64,000 bases of DNA from Exiguobacterium undae DSM 14481 (GCF_000620805.1 NZ_KK211187.1:2915389-2979388), one strand, 5' to 3'. Shown: positions 43,792 to 55,817, counted from the first letter of the stretch. Numbers and translations: made by a program. The notes: generated from the letters alone by a model not told the origin.

Positions 43792-43813
43792 AATTTACGA
43801 GGAGGTCTAACGA

Positions 43814-45607
43814 ATGAGCGCTACCCCGATTGTCATTGCTGTCATTTGTATTTTATTAATCGTCTATCGTCTTTACGGCACGTTCATGGCCGTTAAGGTC
43901 CTAAAAATCAAAGAGGACCGGGAAACCCCGGCCCATAAATTTGCCGATGGAAAAGACTATGTCCCGACGAACAAGTGGGTTTCGTTTGGTCACCACTTCG
44001 CCGCGATCGCAGCTGCCGGACCGCTTGTCGGTCCTGTACTCGCCGCTCAGTTCGGTTACTTACCCGGTCTGCTTTGGCTCTTGATTGGAGCTGTCATCGG
44101 CGGTGCCGTCCACGATATGGTCGTCCTGTTCGCTTCGATGCGCCAAGACGGTCAATCGTTATCGGAAGTCGCCAAAAAAGAACTCGGACCGGTCGCTGGT
44201 TTTTGTGCCGGTCTTGCGATGCTCTTCATCATCACAATCACGATGGCCGGCTTGTCGATGGTCGTCTTGCATGCCCTCGAACATAACCCATGGGGAACGT
44301 TTGCTGTCTTCTCGACGATTCCGATCGCGATGGCAGTCGGTATCTACTTACGCAAAGGCGGAAATCTCGTGTTCGCATCAATCGTCGGCTTTTTACTGAT
44401 TCTTGCCGCAATCGGTTTTGGTCCGCAGCTGACAGATACGTTCATCGGCAGTTGGTTTGATTTATCGTCCCGCCAACTGGCAATCGCTTTACCGATCTAT
44501 GCCTTCTTTGCTGCGGCGCTGCCGGTTTGGCTGTTGCTCGCTCCACGGGATTACTTATCAAGTTTCATGAAGATCGGGGTTTTCCTTGCCTTGATCATCG
44601 GGGTCTTTATCATCAATCCGGATATCCGCTTCCCGGCCTTCACGAAATTCGTGGATGGTGGTGGTCCAATCATCGCCGGTCCCGTCTGGCCGTTCATCTC
44701 GATCACGATCGCGTGTGGTGCGATTTCCGGTTTCCATGCTTTTGTCGGTTCCGGGACGACACCCAAGATGATCAATCGTTGGAGCGACATCAAACCGGTT
44801 GCCTTTGGCGCCATGCTCGTCGAGTGTCTCGTCGCCGTCATGGCTTTGATTGCCGCGACGTCACTCGAAGTCGGTGACTACTTCGCGATCAACTCGACAC
44901 CTGAAGTATTCGCAACACTTGGTATGAGTACGGTCTATCTTGACGAAATGTCGCGGGAAATCGGTCTTGATCTTGCCGGACGGACCGGCGGAGCGGTTTC
45001 CCTTGCCGTCGGGATGACGTTCATCTTCCGGGCGATTCCATGGTTCCGGGAAATCGCCGGCTTCTTCTTCCAATTCGTGATTCTTTTCGAAGCCGTCTTC
45101 ATCTTAACGGCAATCGACGCCGGAACACGGGTTGCCCGTTACCTGATTCAGGACTTCTTCGGAGAATTCTACAAACCGTTAAAACGGGTCGACTGGATTC
45201 CGGGTGCGATTTTTGCCAGTGCACTCGGTACGTTCTTCTGGGGTTATCTGCTGTTCTCCGGTGACATCGGATCGATTTGGGCATTGTTCGGCGTCTCGAA
45301 TCAATTGATGGCATCCATCGGATTGATTATCGGAACGACGATCATCCTGAAGATTGCCGACAAAAAGGTGTATGCCTTAACGACATTCATTCCGCTCGTC
45401 TACTTGCTCGTGACGGTGACGTTCGCCGACATCTGGATGGTGGCAAACGTCTATGCCAATCCGGCATCTGCCGGCTTCAGCATCCTCAATACGGTGCTTT
45501 CGGTCACGATGGGGATACTCGCGATTGTCATCACAATCTCTGCTGTCCGCAAATGGATTGAGTTGCTCAATTCACCGCGTTGGGAAAAAGTAAAAAAATC
45601 AGCATAA
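43814..45607 (+). CDS. cstA: CstA-family transporter (pyruvate/peptide uptake)
   Basis: 597 residues, many membrane helices. CstA signatures: FADGKDYVPTNKWVSFGHHF near the start, AAAGPLVGPVLAAQFGYLPG, FHAFVGSGTTPKM and a late FGVSNQLMASIGLI. E. coli BtsT/CstA members import pyruvate or peptides with protons. GAGGAGG precedes the ATG. Placement behind a LytS/LytT pair and under a cre site mirrors BtsSR-BtsT, so pyruvate uptake during carbon limitation is the favoured role. Confidence 0.93.
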   Translation: MSATPIVIAVICILLIVYRLYGTFMAVKVLKIKEDRETPAHKFADGKDYVPTNKWVSFGHHFAAIAAAGPLVGPVLAAQFGYLPGLLWLLIGAVIGGAVHDMVVLFASMRQDGQSLSEVAKKELGPVAGFCAGLAMLFIITITMAGLSMVVLHALEHNPWGTFAVFSTIPIAMAVGIYLRKGGNLVFASIVGFLLILAAIGFGPQLTDTFIGSWFDLSSRQLAIALPIYAFFAAALPVWLLLAPRDYLSSFMKIGVFLALIIGVFIINPDIRFPAFTKFVDGGGPIIAGPVWPFISITIACGAISGFHAFVGSGTTPKMINRWSDIKPVAFGAMLVECLVAVMALIAATSLEVGDYFAINSTPEVFATLGMSTVYLDEMSREIGLDLAGRTGGAVSLAVGMTFIFRAIPWFREIAGFFFQFVILFEAVFILTAIDAGTRVARYLIQDFFGEFYKPLKRVDWIPGAIFASALGTFFWGYLLFSGDIGSIWALFGVSNQLMASIGLIIGTTIILKIADKKVYALTTFIPLVYLLVTVTFADIWMVANVYANPASAGFSILNTVLSVTMGILAIVITISAVRKWIELLNSPRWEKVKKSA

Positions 45608-45611
45608 TCAT

Positions 45612-45661
45612 AAAACCGCTTGGATCATCACGTTTAAAGGTGATGGTTCCAAACGGTTTTT
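45612..45661. terminator. Bidirectional terminator between cstA and the GDYXXLXY gene
   Basis: Long hairpin with arms around CCGCTTGGATCATCAC and GTGATGGTTCCAAACGG, A4 before and T5 after. Confidence 0.85.
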
Positions 45662-45683
45662 GTGTTTTTCTGAGTCCAACCAA

Positions 45684-46127
45684 CTACTTCCGGACCAACA
45701 ATTCAGTCGCCCGGACTGTTCCCCAAGGCGAAACATCGGCTTTGACTTCCAGTTTTTTTGCATCCTCATATCCTTTACCGGTGCCTTGTTCGACATAGTA
45801 CTGGGTCAGTTGGGGAATCGTCACGTATTGATCGTAATAGTCACCGGCAACAGACCCGAAAAAGCGTTCATTGGAGATCCGGTCGATCTTCGCATAACCG
45901 TCCGCATCTGTCGTAAACGTGACGTAGACCAACCCTTTCTTGACGGAGTCCTCCGGTTTTAAGTCCGGATATTGCAACATGACATATTCTCCGTACACAG
46001 GACTAAACGGATCAAAGGGTTCCGCCCGGAAACGATAGCTGTCACCCAACCAGGAAATCGAATAAAAGCTCAGAATCACACCTAAGACGACGATGATTTG
46101 CAGAACCGGAAACAGATACCGTTTCAT
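45684..46127 (-). CDS. GDYXXLXY-type membrane protein
   Basis: 147 residues. One N-terminal helix (LFPVLQIIVVLGVILSFYSI), then an extracytoplasmic domain containing YGEYVMLQY, the family motif GDYxxLxY with D changed to E. Proteins of this family are almost always encoded next to a DUF2157 membrane protein, as here: its start overlaps that gene by four bases. Function is unknown. Confidence 0.82.
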   Translation of the reverse strand: MKRYLFPVLQIIVVLGVILSFYSISWLGDSYRFRAEPFDPFSPVYGEYVMLQYPDLKPEDSVKKGLVYVTFTTDADGYAKIDRISNERFFGSVAGDYYDQYVTIPQLTQYYVEQGTGKGYEDAKKLEVKADVSPWGTVRATELLVRK

Positions 46128-47317
46128 GACGTCACTCCTCCCTCACGACGTTTTCGGATCCACCACAAGATACCGGCAATCAGGAATACGAGCACTGCTC
46201 CGACCAAGAAAAACAGCGACATATCAAGCCGGTTCCAGGCATAGATGAAGTAGATCGTCAGCTGGACGGCGATGAAATAGAGGAATGGGATCGTCAATCG
46301 GCTGCCTTGGCGTTCCCGTTCAATCAAATAGACAAAGGCAAGGATTTCAACAAGCGCCGCGATTAAAATCGCCTGTTCATCAAACCATAACAATCCGAAC
46401 AGACCGAGCGGCAAAATCCAAAGCAACGGTTGAAACTTCCGGTAGACGAGGTAACCGATTCCGATCGTGAACACCACAAGGGCAATCGCTTCCCCCCAAG
46501 GAATCGAGGAATCCGTCGTCTCGGCACGGACCGTCAGATAAATCAAGGAGTTGATCGCGGCGACGACCAGGTAGAGATGGTATAACACCTGACGATGCGC
46601 CTCTTCTTTAACGACGAGTAACAGCGGAACGAGCACAAATAACGTCCAAATCGGCCACAGGACACCGTCATAGGAGACAAGGGCAAACAGTTCGAGACCC
46701 ACCAGATAAAGAAACAACCAACTGAGGATCAAGGACGGGAAAGACTGGCTGAAATAAAACCAAGCGAGCGAGACGAGGGCGAGAAAAACGATTGATGTCC
46801 AGTCTAGAAACGTCGCCTGTTCGCTTCCGAATCCCCCGACGCCGGTAAAGATGTTCAGACCGGCGATGAAAGCAAGAATCGCGTATGCCGGATGACGCCA
46901 AGTGAAGAAATGACCGAGCGCCGCCAAAAATACGGCCCACCCGATGAAGGATCCTTGCATCGACATGTGAAAACTTTGGACGGTGACAATGAGGGCTCCC
47001 GCAAACGCGATGATACCGAGAATGCGAAAAGCAACAGGATTCCAGATCGTCCGTCGCTCCGATAAATCGGCGAGGACGTAACAGCTGACCATAAGGACCA
47101 GGACTAACCCAATTTTAATGAGTGCGGGAATCGCTTGCCAATTTGCTGCTAAAAAGCTGAGTAGGGCCAGACCCACGAAGGTCAGGCCGACAATCAACAA
47201 AAGCGGGACACGGTTCTTTTTTTGCCGGTGTGTTTCGTAGTCTTTGATCCGGTTGATGGTCTCCGCATCAATCAGACCCGCTTGTTGCCACTCCATCAAT
47301 TTTGTCAGTCGTGCCAT
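46124..47317 (-). CDS. DUF2157 membrane protein
   Basis: 397 residues from the ATG at 47317, eight bases after GGGAGG. A short cytosolic N-terminus with WQQAGLIDAETINRI, the DUF2157 hallmark, is followed by about twelve helices and a basic tail (WIRKRREGG). It forms an operon with the GDYXXLXY protein, the standard pairing for both families. Function unknown; a polytopic envelope protein with a periplasmic-facing partner is the simplest view. Confidence 0.85.
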   Translation of the reverse strand: MARLTKLMEWQQAGLIDAETINRIKDYETHRQKKNRVPLLLIVGLTFVGLALLSFLAANWQAIPALIKIGLVLVLMVSCYVLADLSERRTIWNPVAFRILGIIAFAGALIVTVQSFHMSMQGSFIGWAVFLAALGHFFTWRHPAYAILAFIAGLNIFTGVGGFGSEQATFLDWTSIVFLALVSLAWFYFSQSFPSLILSWLFLYLVGLELFALVSYDGVLWPIWTLFVLVPLLLVVKEEAHRQVLYHLYLVVAAINSLIYLTVRAETTDSSIPWGEAIALVVFTIGIGYLVYRKFQPLLWILPLGLFGLLWFDEQAILIAALVEILAFVYLIERERQGSRLTIPFLYFIAVQLTIYFIYAWNRLDMSLFFLVGAVLVFLIAGILWWIRKRREGGVTS

Positions 47318-47432
47318 CGTCAACACCTCCCGATTATGAATGACCAGGCTATAGTTGTATTTTCCCGTTTCAGGGGACGTTCAAGCAAAAAACACCGGAA
47401 ATCCCGTCGGAAACAAGACCTTTTTCAGAGAC

Positions 47433-47467
47433 AAAAAAACGACCGTCACCCGCAGGGACGATCGTTT
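47433..47467 (-). terminator. Terminator of the chemoreceptor gene
   Basis: Arms AAACGACCGTC and GACGATCGTTT, one mismatch, with minus-strand T7. Confidence 0.82.
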
Positions 47468-47473
47468 GAAGGA

Positions 47474-49453
47474 TTAGACTTTAAAACGTGAAACAAGGAC
47501 TTGCAGTTCTTCTGCCATATTGGATAATGTTTTGGCCGACTGCGAAATATCTTCCATCGAACCAAGCTGTTCTTCTGTTGTCGCAGCGACACGTTCTGCT
47601 GCTGAAGAGTTCTCATCGGCGATATGCGCGATTTCCGTCGCAGAGGCGGACACTTCCTGGACGTTTGCGGCAATTTCTTCGACTGTTGCCGTGACATCTT
47701 CAATGCGCGGTGTCATCTCTTGTGTCCGCAACATGATTTGTTCGAAACGGACTGCCGAATCTTCCGTCGTTTCCAGTCCCGCTTTCGTATGATGCGACAC
47801 TTCTTTCATCAGGAAGACGGATCGTTCCGTTTCTTGTTTGATATTTTGAATCAAGTCGGAGATTTGTTTCGTCGAGTCCTGCGATTGTTCCGCGAGTTTA
47901 CGGACTTCACTTGCGACGACGGCAAATCCTTTCCCGTTTTCGCCTGCTCGTGCCGCTTCGATGGCCGCGTTGAGCGCAAGCAAATTCGTTTGTGTCGCAA
48001 TACCGTTGATGACATCGACAATCTTCCCGATTTCATTTGAACGGTGTGCAAGCGACTGGATGACTTCTCCGAAGTTTTCGACCGAGGCATCAATCGCTTT
48101 CATCTGTTCGACGTTTTTGGCAACGGCTGCTGTTCCGTCTTCCGCTTCTGTTGCCGTCGCGCGTGACAGCTCGGACACGTTGGTCGAACTTTCAGCAATT
48201 CGCATGACGCCGGAAGTAATCGCTTGTAAGGAGACGGCATTCCCGTCAAGTTGACGTTTCGATTGACCGGCACCTGCCGCCATCTCTTGGATCGAGCCGG
48301 CGATTTGTTCAGACGCTGCCGTCGTTTGTGTGGCATTTGCCATCAACTCCTCCGAAGAGGCGGCAACTTGACCAATCGATTGATCGAGATTCGTGATGAT
48401 CGACCGGAGCGATCCAATCATGACGTTAAAGCTTTCCGCCACTTGCCCGATTTCATCGTTGGATTCGACGACGACCTGCTCCGTCAAATCACCTTCTTGA
48501 ATCCGTTCCGCACTCTTCGTCAGTCGACTCAGCGGGCTGATGATTGACCGTAAGATAAAGAATAAGAGCACTGCCGCCAAGACGAATGTCGCGGCGATGA
48601 CGCCGAGTGTCGTCCAAAGGATACTCGATGATTCATCCGTGATTTCATGGTCGTACAGTGTGCCGGCGACCTTCCAGCCCGTCAGACTGTTCGTCATGAA
48701 GTCCATTTGTTTTTCTTCATTTTCAAACAGATAAGAAAATTGTCCTGCTTTGCCGGCGTAGATTGAATCGACCCAGTCTCCTGAGGCTGTTTCACCGGGT
48801 TTTAATGTCGGGTGACTGACGAATTTTTTATTAGAATCCAAAATCGTCACGTAACCTTCTTTCCCGATTTTGATTTTCTTGGCGATTTCCGCGATTCGGT
48901 CGACATCGACGTCCACCGCGATGACACCACGTCCGTTGCCTCCGGTTTGAGACAAGGTAACCATCATTTTTCCTGAAGAAGCGTCGACGTAAGGATCGGT
49001 GATGACGACTTTACCGCTCGCATCTTCTGCTGCCTGATACCACGGACGGTCCCGTGGATCATAGTCTTCCGGCATCGACTGTTCCGGATATATCGTCATT
49101 TCCCCCGTCGTCGTCGCATAATAAATGTTGGCGGCTTGCGGGTGTGTATCTAAGTATTCGGTCATTTTTTCTTTTAAGTCGAGGTTCTGCTTGCCCGATT
49201 CATATAACGTTCCGTCGATGCGATCCGCAAAAAACGCGACATCCCGTCGCATTGGATCAACGATGTTCATGATTTCGTCATTCATCCGGTCGACACCGGC
49301 GTGGGCGGACTGAAGAATCTGGTCCGTGATTTTTTGTTTGGCTTGACTGTATGAGACAAAGCCGATTAAAAGTGACGGAATCAATAATAAGAGCATAGAG
49401 GTCAAAATTAGTTTTTGTTTGATGCTTAACGTGCGTTTTTTCTTTTCTTTCAT
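47474..49453 (-). CDS. Methyl-accepting chemotaxis protein with dCache sensor
   Basis: 659 residues from the ATG at 49453, which follows GGGAGAGAGAG; an in-frame extension to 49585 lies over the neighbouring terminator and is not credible. Two membrane helices ([20 protein letters not shown] near residue 17 and [20 protein letters not shown] near 290) flank a double-Cache domain with [24 protein letters not shown] and signalling domain follow, tip region [20 protein letters not shown]. It senses small molecules and controls CheA. Confidence 0.95.
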   Translation of the reverse strand: MKEKKKRTLSIKQKLILTSMLLLLIPSLLIGFVSYSQAKQKITDQILQSAHAGVDRMNDEIMNIVDPMRRDVAFFADRIDGTLYESGKQNLDLKEKMTEYLDTHPQAANIYYATTTGEMTIYPEQSMPEDYDPRDRPWYQAAEDASGKVVITDPYVDASSGKMMVTLSQTGGNGRGVIAVDVDVDRIAEIAKKIKIGKEGYVTILDSNKKFVSHPTLKPGETASGDWVDSIYAGKAGQFSYLFENEEKQMDFMTNSLTGWKVAGTLYDHEITDESSSILWTTLGVIAATFVLAAVLLFFILRSIISPLSRLTKSAERIQEGDLTEQVVVESNDEIGQVAESFNVMIGSLRSIITNLDQSIGQVAASSEELMANATQTTAASEQIAGSIQEMAAGAGQSKRQLDGNAVSLQAITSGVMRIAESSTNVSELSRATATEAEDGTAAVAKNVEQMKAIDASVENFGEVIQSLAHRSNEIGKIVDVINGIATQTNLLALNAAIEAARAGENGKGFAVVASEVRKLAEQSQDSTKQISDLIQNIKQETERSVFLMKEVSHHTKAGLETTEDSAVRFEQIMLRTQEMTPRIEDVTATVEEIAANVQEVSASATEIAHIADENSSAAERVAATTEEQLGSMEDISQSAKTLSNMAEELQVLVSRFKV

Positions 49454-49534
49454 CTCTCTCTCCCATTCTCGAGTACGATGACTCGTTGTTCTATTCTTTT
49501 TATCGGCTAGAATGTGTATTTTTTCACAGCAAAT

Positions 49535-49578
49535 AAAAAAAGAAGAAAATTCCTTTTTGTAAGGAACCTTCTTCTTTT
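49535..49578 (-). terminator. Terminator of the rhodanese gene
   Basis: Hairpin AAAGAAGAAAATTCC with GGAACCTTCTTCTTT (49538-49578), flanked by A-run and T-run. Confidence 0.75.
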
Positions 49579-49590
49579 CACTCATTTCAG

Positions 49591-49890
49591 TTAAGCTTCT
49601 TGATCGCCCTTCCAGTTCATCATGCCGCCTTCGACATTAATGATGTCGTAACCGTACTGTTCAAGGAAACGTCCGACGTTCTCACTTCGGGCCCCTGCTT
49701 TACAGATCAGATAATACGTTTCGCCTTCTTGCAGTTCGGTATAGCGCTCACCGATTTCCGACATCGGCAGGAAACGGACGTTTGGAATATGACCGGCGTC
49801 GTACTCGTCTTGTTCCCGGACATCAACGACGTGTAACGCTTCGCCCGCTTCAAGCTTTTCTTGTAATTCATCGACATGGATCGTCTTCAT
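49591..49890 (-). CDS. Single-domain rhodanese sulfurtransferase
   Basis: 99 residues from the ATG at 49890 (AGAGGAGG upstream); the longer in-frame start at 49986 would overlap the permease gene without a ribosome binding site. Rhodanese motifs: [20 protein letters not shown] and the active-site loop CKAGAR starting at Cys63. It moves sulfane sulfur or handles persulfides in the cytosol. It lies downstream of an amino acid permease, 92 bases apart. Confidence 0.92.
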   Translation of the reverse strand: MKTIHVDELQEKLEAGEALHVVDVREQDEYDAGHIPNVRFLPMSEIGERYTELQEGETYYLICKAGARSENVGRFLEQYGYDIINVEGGMMNWKGDQEA

Positions 49891-49982
49891 AGTAGTTCCT
49901 CCTCTAATTTCATCTTTGTTCAGTGTAGCAAAACTGACGTCGAAACAGAACAAAAGAGACCAGCCGAAGCTGATCTCTTCTG

Positions 49983-51359
49983 TCATTCTCCTGATGCTTG
50001 ATCCAGCGATTGACGTTTTTCCTTATGCATGCCCCGTGCATAATAAACGGCAATCAAAATCACGTACCAGAGCGGACCGACGATCAATGCGATCCGTGTG
50101 CCGGCATCAAACGCCATCAAGACGATGACACCTGCGAGTGCGGCTAACGCAAGATAGTTCGCAATCGGGAAAAACGGAACGGCGAATTCAGCCGTACCAT
50201 GCACTTTTCGTGCCCGCATTTGAGCAATCAAGATCATCGCCCATGTCCAGACGGCTCCGAATGTCGCGATGCTCGTGACGATCGCAAACACATCTTCCGG
50301 CAAGAAGTAGTTCAAGGCCACGCCGACTAACAATGCGACGCCCGAGAGAATCGTTGCCAATGCCGGGACACCATTTTTTGAAATCTTCGCGAATCGTTTT
50401 GGTGCTTCCTGGTTTTGCGACAAGTTCATCATCATCCGTGCCGTCGAGAAAATCCCTGAGTTACACGACGACAGTGCTGCCGTCAAGACGACAAAGTTGA
50501 TGATACCGGCCGCTGCCGGAATATTAAGTGAATCAAATAATAACACGAATGGACTGCTGTTATTCTGTCCGACTTCATTCCATGGATAAATCGACAGAAT
50601 GACGAACAACGCTCCGATATAGAACACGAGAATCCGCAAGAAGACGTTGTTGACCGCCTTACGGATCGTTCTCTTCGGATTTTTTGCTTCCCCTGCTGTG
50701 ACCCCAATCACTTCAATCCCTAAGAAGGCAAACATGACCATCTGCATCGCAAGCAAGACACCACCAAAGCCGTTTGGCAAGAATCCACCATTCGACCAAA
50801 GATTTGAAATCCCGACCGGTGTTCCACCGTTTCCGAAACCGATGACAATCGTCAATGTTCCAAGTACAATCATCGCAATGATGGCGATGATTTTAATCAA
50901 TGCAAACCAAAATTCAAACTCACCGTAAAATTTAACGGCAATGAAGTTGATGCTCGTCATTAAGATGAGTGCACCAAGTGCCCACATCCAGGTCGGTGAA
51001 TTCGGGAACCATTCTTGCATGTAGATCCCGACTGCCGTGATTTCCGCCATACATGTAAAGATCCAGAGCAACCAATAATTCCAGCCTGTCAGGAATCCGG
51101 CTAACGGACTGACATATTTTCGTGCATACTCGGCAAAACTGCCGGATACCGGCTCCCGAACAGCGAGCTCCCCAAGTGCCCGCATGATGATGAAGATGAT
51201 GATGCCTCCGATTAAGTAGCCGATCAATATACCTGGTCCTGCCAGTTGAATCGCTTTCGCTGATCCCAAGAACAGTCCGACACCGATTGCCGCCCCCAGC
51301 GACATCAGCGTAATGTGACGTTCTTCCAGCCCGCGATTCAGTTCTGTCTGTTGTTTCAT
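49983..51359 (-). CDS. APC-family amino acid permease
   Basis: 458 residues, 12 helices. It begins with LNRGLEERHITLMSLGAAIG, then GVGLFLGSAKAIQLAGPGIL, the amino acid permease signature, and FLGIEVIGVTAGEAKNPKRT in the middle. Closest in pattern to AapA/AnsP/ProY-type proton symporters in Bacillales; the amino acid is not predictable. Its promoter (51422-51451) is overlapped by a perfect cre site, so uptake is probably repressed by glucose. Confidence 0.93.
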   Translation of the reverse strand: MKQQTELNRGLEERHITLMSLGAAIGVGLFLGSAKAIQLAGPGILIGYLIGGIIIFIIMRALGELAVREPVSGSFAEYARKYVSPLAGFLTGWNYWLLWIFTCMAEITAVGIYMQEWFPNSPTWMWALGALILMTSINFIAVKFYGEFEFWFALIKIIAIIAMIVLGTLTIVIGFGNGGTPVGISNLWSNGGFLPNGFGGVLLAMQMVMFAFLGIEVIGVTAGEAKNPKRTIRKAVNNVFLRILVFYIGALFVILSIYPWNEVGQNNSSPFVLLFDSLNIPAAAGIINFVVLTAALSSCNSGIFSTARMMMNLSQNQEAPKRFAKISKNGVPALATILSGVALLVGVALNYFLPEDVFAIVTSIATFGAVWTWAMILIAQMRARKVHGTAEFAVPFFPIANYLALAALAGVIVLMAFDAGTRIALIVGPLWYVILIAVYYARGMHKEKRQSLDQASGE

Positions 51360-51421
51360 CTGTACGACGTCCTTCCCGTCTCTGTTTGTTTCCTAGCAGT
51401 TCCCCTAACCGCTACGTTGTC

Positions 51422-51459
51422 AGTATAATGAAATTGTGTCCGTTTTGTAAACGTTTTCA
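51422..51459 (-). promoter_or_regulatory. Promoter and cre site of the amino acid permease gene
   Basis: On the minus strand TTTACA (51446-51451), 18 bases and TATACT (51422-51427) form a promoter. TGAAAACGTTTACA (51446-51459), a full match to the cre consensus, covers the -35, so CcpA should repress it directly. Confidence 0.85.
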
Positions 51460-51522
51460 AGTGATATTTTTGTTCAAGAACACATACTCGAAATATTCTG
51501 ATTTATGTAACGCAACGAGAAA

Positions 51523-51562
51523 GGAGCAACCGGCTATACCTAGTAGTATAGATGACCGCTCC
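51523..51562 (-). terminator. Probable terminator of xpt-pbuX
   Basis: Nested hairpin, GGAGC (51523-51527) with GCTCC (51558-51562) outside and TATAC/GTATA inside. The T-run on the minus strand is short, so this is tentative. Confidence 0.45.
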
Positions 51563-51582
51563 CCTCTGAGAAGTTACAAACC

Positions 51583-53630
<2,048 letters not shown>

Positions 53631-53710
53631 CTATACGTTTATTCGTTGATGCGTGATGTGTTCCATTTTACGGAGTTCACTGAAAAAGTAAAGCCTTTTT
53701 CGAAAATGGC

Positions 53711-54697
53711 TTATCCTTGACGTTCTTCAACCGCTTGAGCTGCTGTGATGATTGCCAATTTGTAGACGTCCTCTTCGTTACAACCACGTGAAAGGTCGTT
53801 GACCGGTTTGTTGAGACCTTGGAGGATCGGACCAATCGCTTCGAAACCACCGAGACGCTGGGCGATTTTGTAGCCGATGTTTCCAGACTCAAGGCTTGGG
53901 AAAATGAAGACGTTCGCTTGACCCGCAACATCTGATTCCGGTGCTTTTGATTTCGCGACACTCGGAACGAATGCTGCGTCGAACTGTAATTCGCCGTCGA
54001 TTGCAAGTTCCGGCGCCCGTTCTTTCGCAAGACGTGTCGCTTCGACGACGCGTTCTGTTTCCGGTGATTTCGCCGAACCTTTTGTTGAGAAGCTGAGTAA
54101 CGCAACTTTCGGCTCGATGCCGAATGTTTTCGCTGTTTTGGCAGAAGCGATGGCATTTTCAGCTAAATCGTTAGCGTCAGGTGCAATGTTGATTGCGCAA
54201 TCGGCGAACACGTACTGCTCGTCGTCACGGACCATGATGAAGACACCTGATGTCTTTTTGTACCCTTCTTGCATCTTGATGATTTGAAGTGCCGGGCGTA
54301 CCGTATCGCCTGTTGCGTGCATCGCACCAGAAACAAGACCTTCTGCTTTTCCTGTGTGAACGAGCATCGTACCGAACGTGTTGACATCTTTGAGAATGAC
54401 TTCACGCGCCTGCTCGGCTGTCGCTTTTCCTTTACGGCGCTCGACGAATGAGGCAACCAGTTCTTCAATTCCATCATATGAAGCCGGATCGATGGTTTCG
54501 AGATCCGTGACATCGATTTGGTTCGCAGCCGCTGTCTCTTCGATTTTAACGCGTGGTCCGATGACGATCGGTGTCACAAGACCATCTTTTTTCAAACGGA
54601 CAGCTGCACCAAGAACACGTGCGTCGATTCCTTCAGGGAAAACGATCGTTGGTTGGTGGGCTTTTACTTTTGTCTCAAGCATTTCGAATAATTGCAT
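53711..54697 (-). CDS. pta: Phosphate acetyltransferase Pta
   Basis: 328 residues, the short catalytic form. Motifs: VFPEGIDARVLGAAVRL at the N-terminus, GLVSGAMHATGDTVRPALQI, and FIFPSLESGNIGYKIAQRLG near the C-terminus. It interconverts acetyl-CoA and acetyl phosphate for overflow acetate and energy metabolism. It is divergent from hemQ, as in B. subtilis. A -10-like TATAAT lies on the minus strand at 54760-54765. Confidence 0.95.
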   Translation of the reverse strand: MQLFEMLETKVKAHQPTIVFPEGIDARVLGAAVRLKKDGLVTPIVIGPRVKIEETAAANQIDVTDLETIDPASYDGIEELVASFVERRKGKATAEQAREVILKDVNTFGTMLVHTGKAEGLVSGAMHATGDTVRPALQIIKMQEGYKKTSGVFIMVRDDEQYVFADCAINIAPDANDLAENAIASAKTAKTFGIEPKVALLSFSTKGSAKSPETERVVEATRLAKERAPELAIDGELQFDAAFVPSVAKSKAPESDVAGQANVFIFPSLESGNIGYKIAQRLGGFEAIGPILQGLNKPVNDLSRGCNEEDVYKLAIITAAQAVEERQG

Positions 54698-55040
54698 GAT
54701 ATTAGCTCCTTTTATGGCGAATAAGTGTCGGTTTTTGTTGTACGTTCATTCCAGTGTTCATTATACACAGTTCTGTTTCGTTATTAAAACAATTTGCAAA
54801 AAAGTGTGTTTTTCATTCCTACGACTGACTTTTCGAATACTATTACAGTATTTTTTTCATATAGTACAGTTCCGGACATTCTGAAAATCTCACACCCTTT
54901 AAGAGCATACCCTGTTCCTTCGGGATATATGTCCGGTCCGCTTGTGAAATGAACCGTTTTCTTACGGGCAATTTGAAAAGATATGGTAAGATTGAACATG
55001 GATCAACCCGTTTACCATTCCAGATTCAGGAGGTTTTCTT
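54698..55040. other. Divergent pta/hemQ intergenic region with a dispersed inverted repeat
   Basis: About 340 bases, no credible gene. It contains the pta -10 (54760-54765), an eight-base inverted repeat CCGGACAT (54872-54879) / ATGTCCGG (54929-54936) around a 49-base loop, and an extended -10 TGGTAAGAT (54984-54992) for hemQ. An ORF on the minus strand (54784-54999) has no ribosome binding site. Confidence 0.5.
54984..54992 (+). promoter_or_regulatory. Extended -10 promoter of hemQ
   Basis: TGGTAAGAT (TGN-TAAGAT) about 50 bases before the ATG; no good -35 partner is visible. Confidence 0.5.
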
Positions 55041-55817
55041 ATGCAACATCAATCATCAGAACCAACCGTTACGCAACAAGCCGCCGAAACACTCGACGGC
55101 TGGTATACATTCCATGATTTTCGCCGGATTGACTGGAGCCGTCTCAAGCAAGTCGAAGCTACGGTCCGCACAAAGATGGTTCATGAATTCCAAGCTTTCT
55201 TGAGTGAACTCGCACAGGTCGAAGAACAAAAAGAAGGAAGTCATGCCCTTTATACGATCATCGGTCAAAAAGCCGACCTCGTCTTGATGGTGCTTCGTCC
55301 GACGATGGAAGACATTCAAGCCGTCGAAGTCAAAATGCAGAAACTTGATCTCTACGATTACCTGATCCCCACCTATTCGTATGTGTCTGTTGTCGAACTG
55401 GGGACATACCGTGGTTCAGGAGAAGGCAATCCGTATGAAAATCCATACGTCCGTGACCGCTTGTATCCAATCCTGCCGAAATCGAAGCACATCTGTTTCT
55501 ATCCAATGAGTAAATCACGCCGCGACGGCGATAACTGGTATACCCTGTCGATGGAGAAACGGAAAGAGCTGATGTACCGTCACGGGATGATCGGTCGGAG
55601 TTATGCCGGCAAGATTCAACAAATCATCGGCGGATCAACTGGATTTGACGATTGGGAATGGGGCGTCACGCTTTTCGCCAACGATATTCTCCAGTTCAAG
55701 AAAATCGTCTATGAAATGCGCTTTGACGAAGTCAGCGCGAAATACGGCGAATTCGGTGAGTTCTTCATCGGGAATCGTCTGGAGTCAACCGATCTCGAAG
55801 CACATTTCGCACTTTAA
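55041..55817 (+). CDS. hemQ: Coproheme decarboxylase HemQ/ChdC
   Basis: 258 residues, chlorite-dismutase-like fold. The conserved region ICFYPMSKSR holds the catalytic Tyr (residue 154), and MYRHGMIGRSYAGKI holds the proximal His (181). The C-terminal WEWGVTLFANDILQFKKIVY and FGEFFIG are nearly invariant in the family. It decarboxylates coproheme to heme b, the last step of the Gram-positive pathway. CAGGAGG precedes the ATG. Divergent from pta. Confidence 0.96.
   Translation: MQHQSSEPTVTQQAAETLDGWYTFHDFRRIDWSRLKQVEATVRTKMVHEFQAFLSELAQVEEQKEGSHALYTIIGQKADLVLMVLRPTMEDIQAVEVKMQKLDLYDYLIPTYSYVSVVELGTYRGSGEGNPYENPYVRDRLYPILPKSKHICFYPMSKSRRDGDNWYTLSMEKRKELMYRHGMIGRSYAGKIQQIIGGSTGFDDWEWGVTLFANDILQFKKIVYEMRFDEVSAKYGEFGEFFIGNRLESTDLEAHFAL

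Noticed and set aside
54784-54999. Minus-strand ORF in the pta/hemQ gap
   Set aside because: No ribosome binding site, runs across the hemQ promoter and the inverted repeat; product has no recognised pattern.
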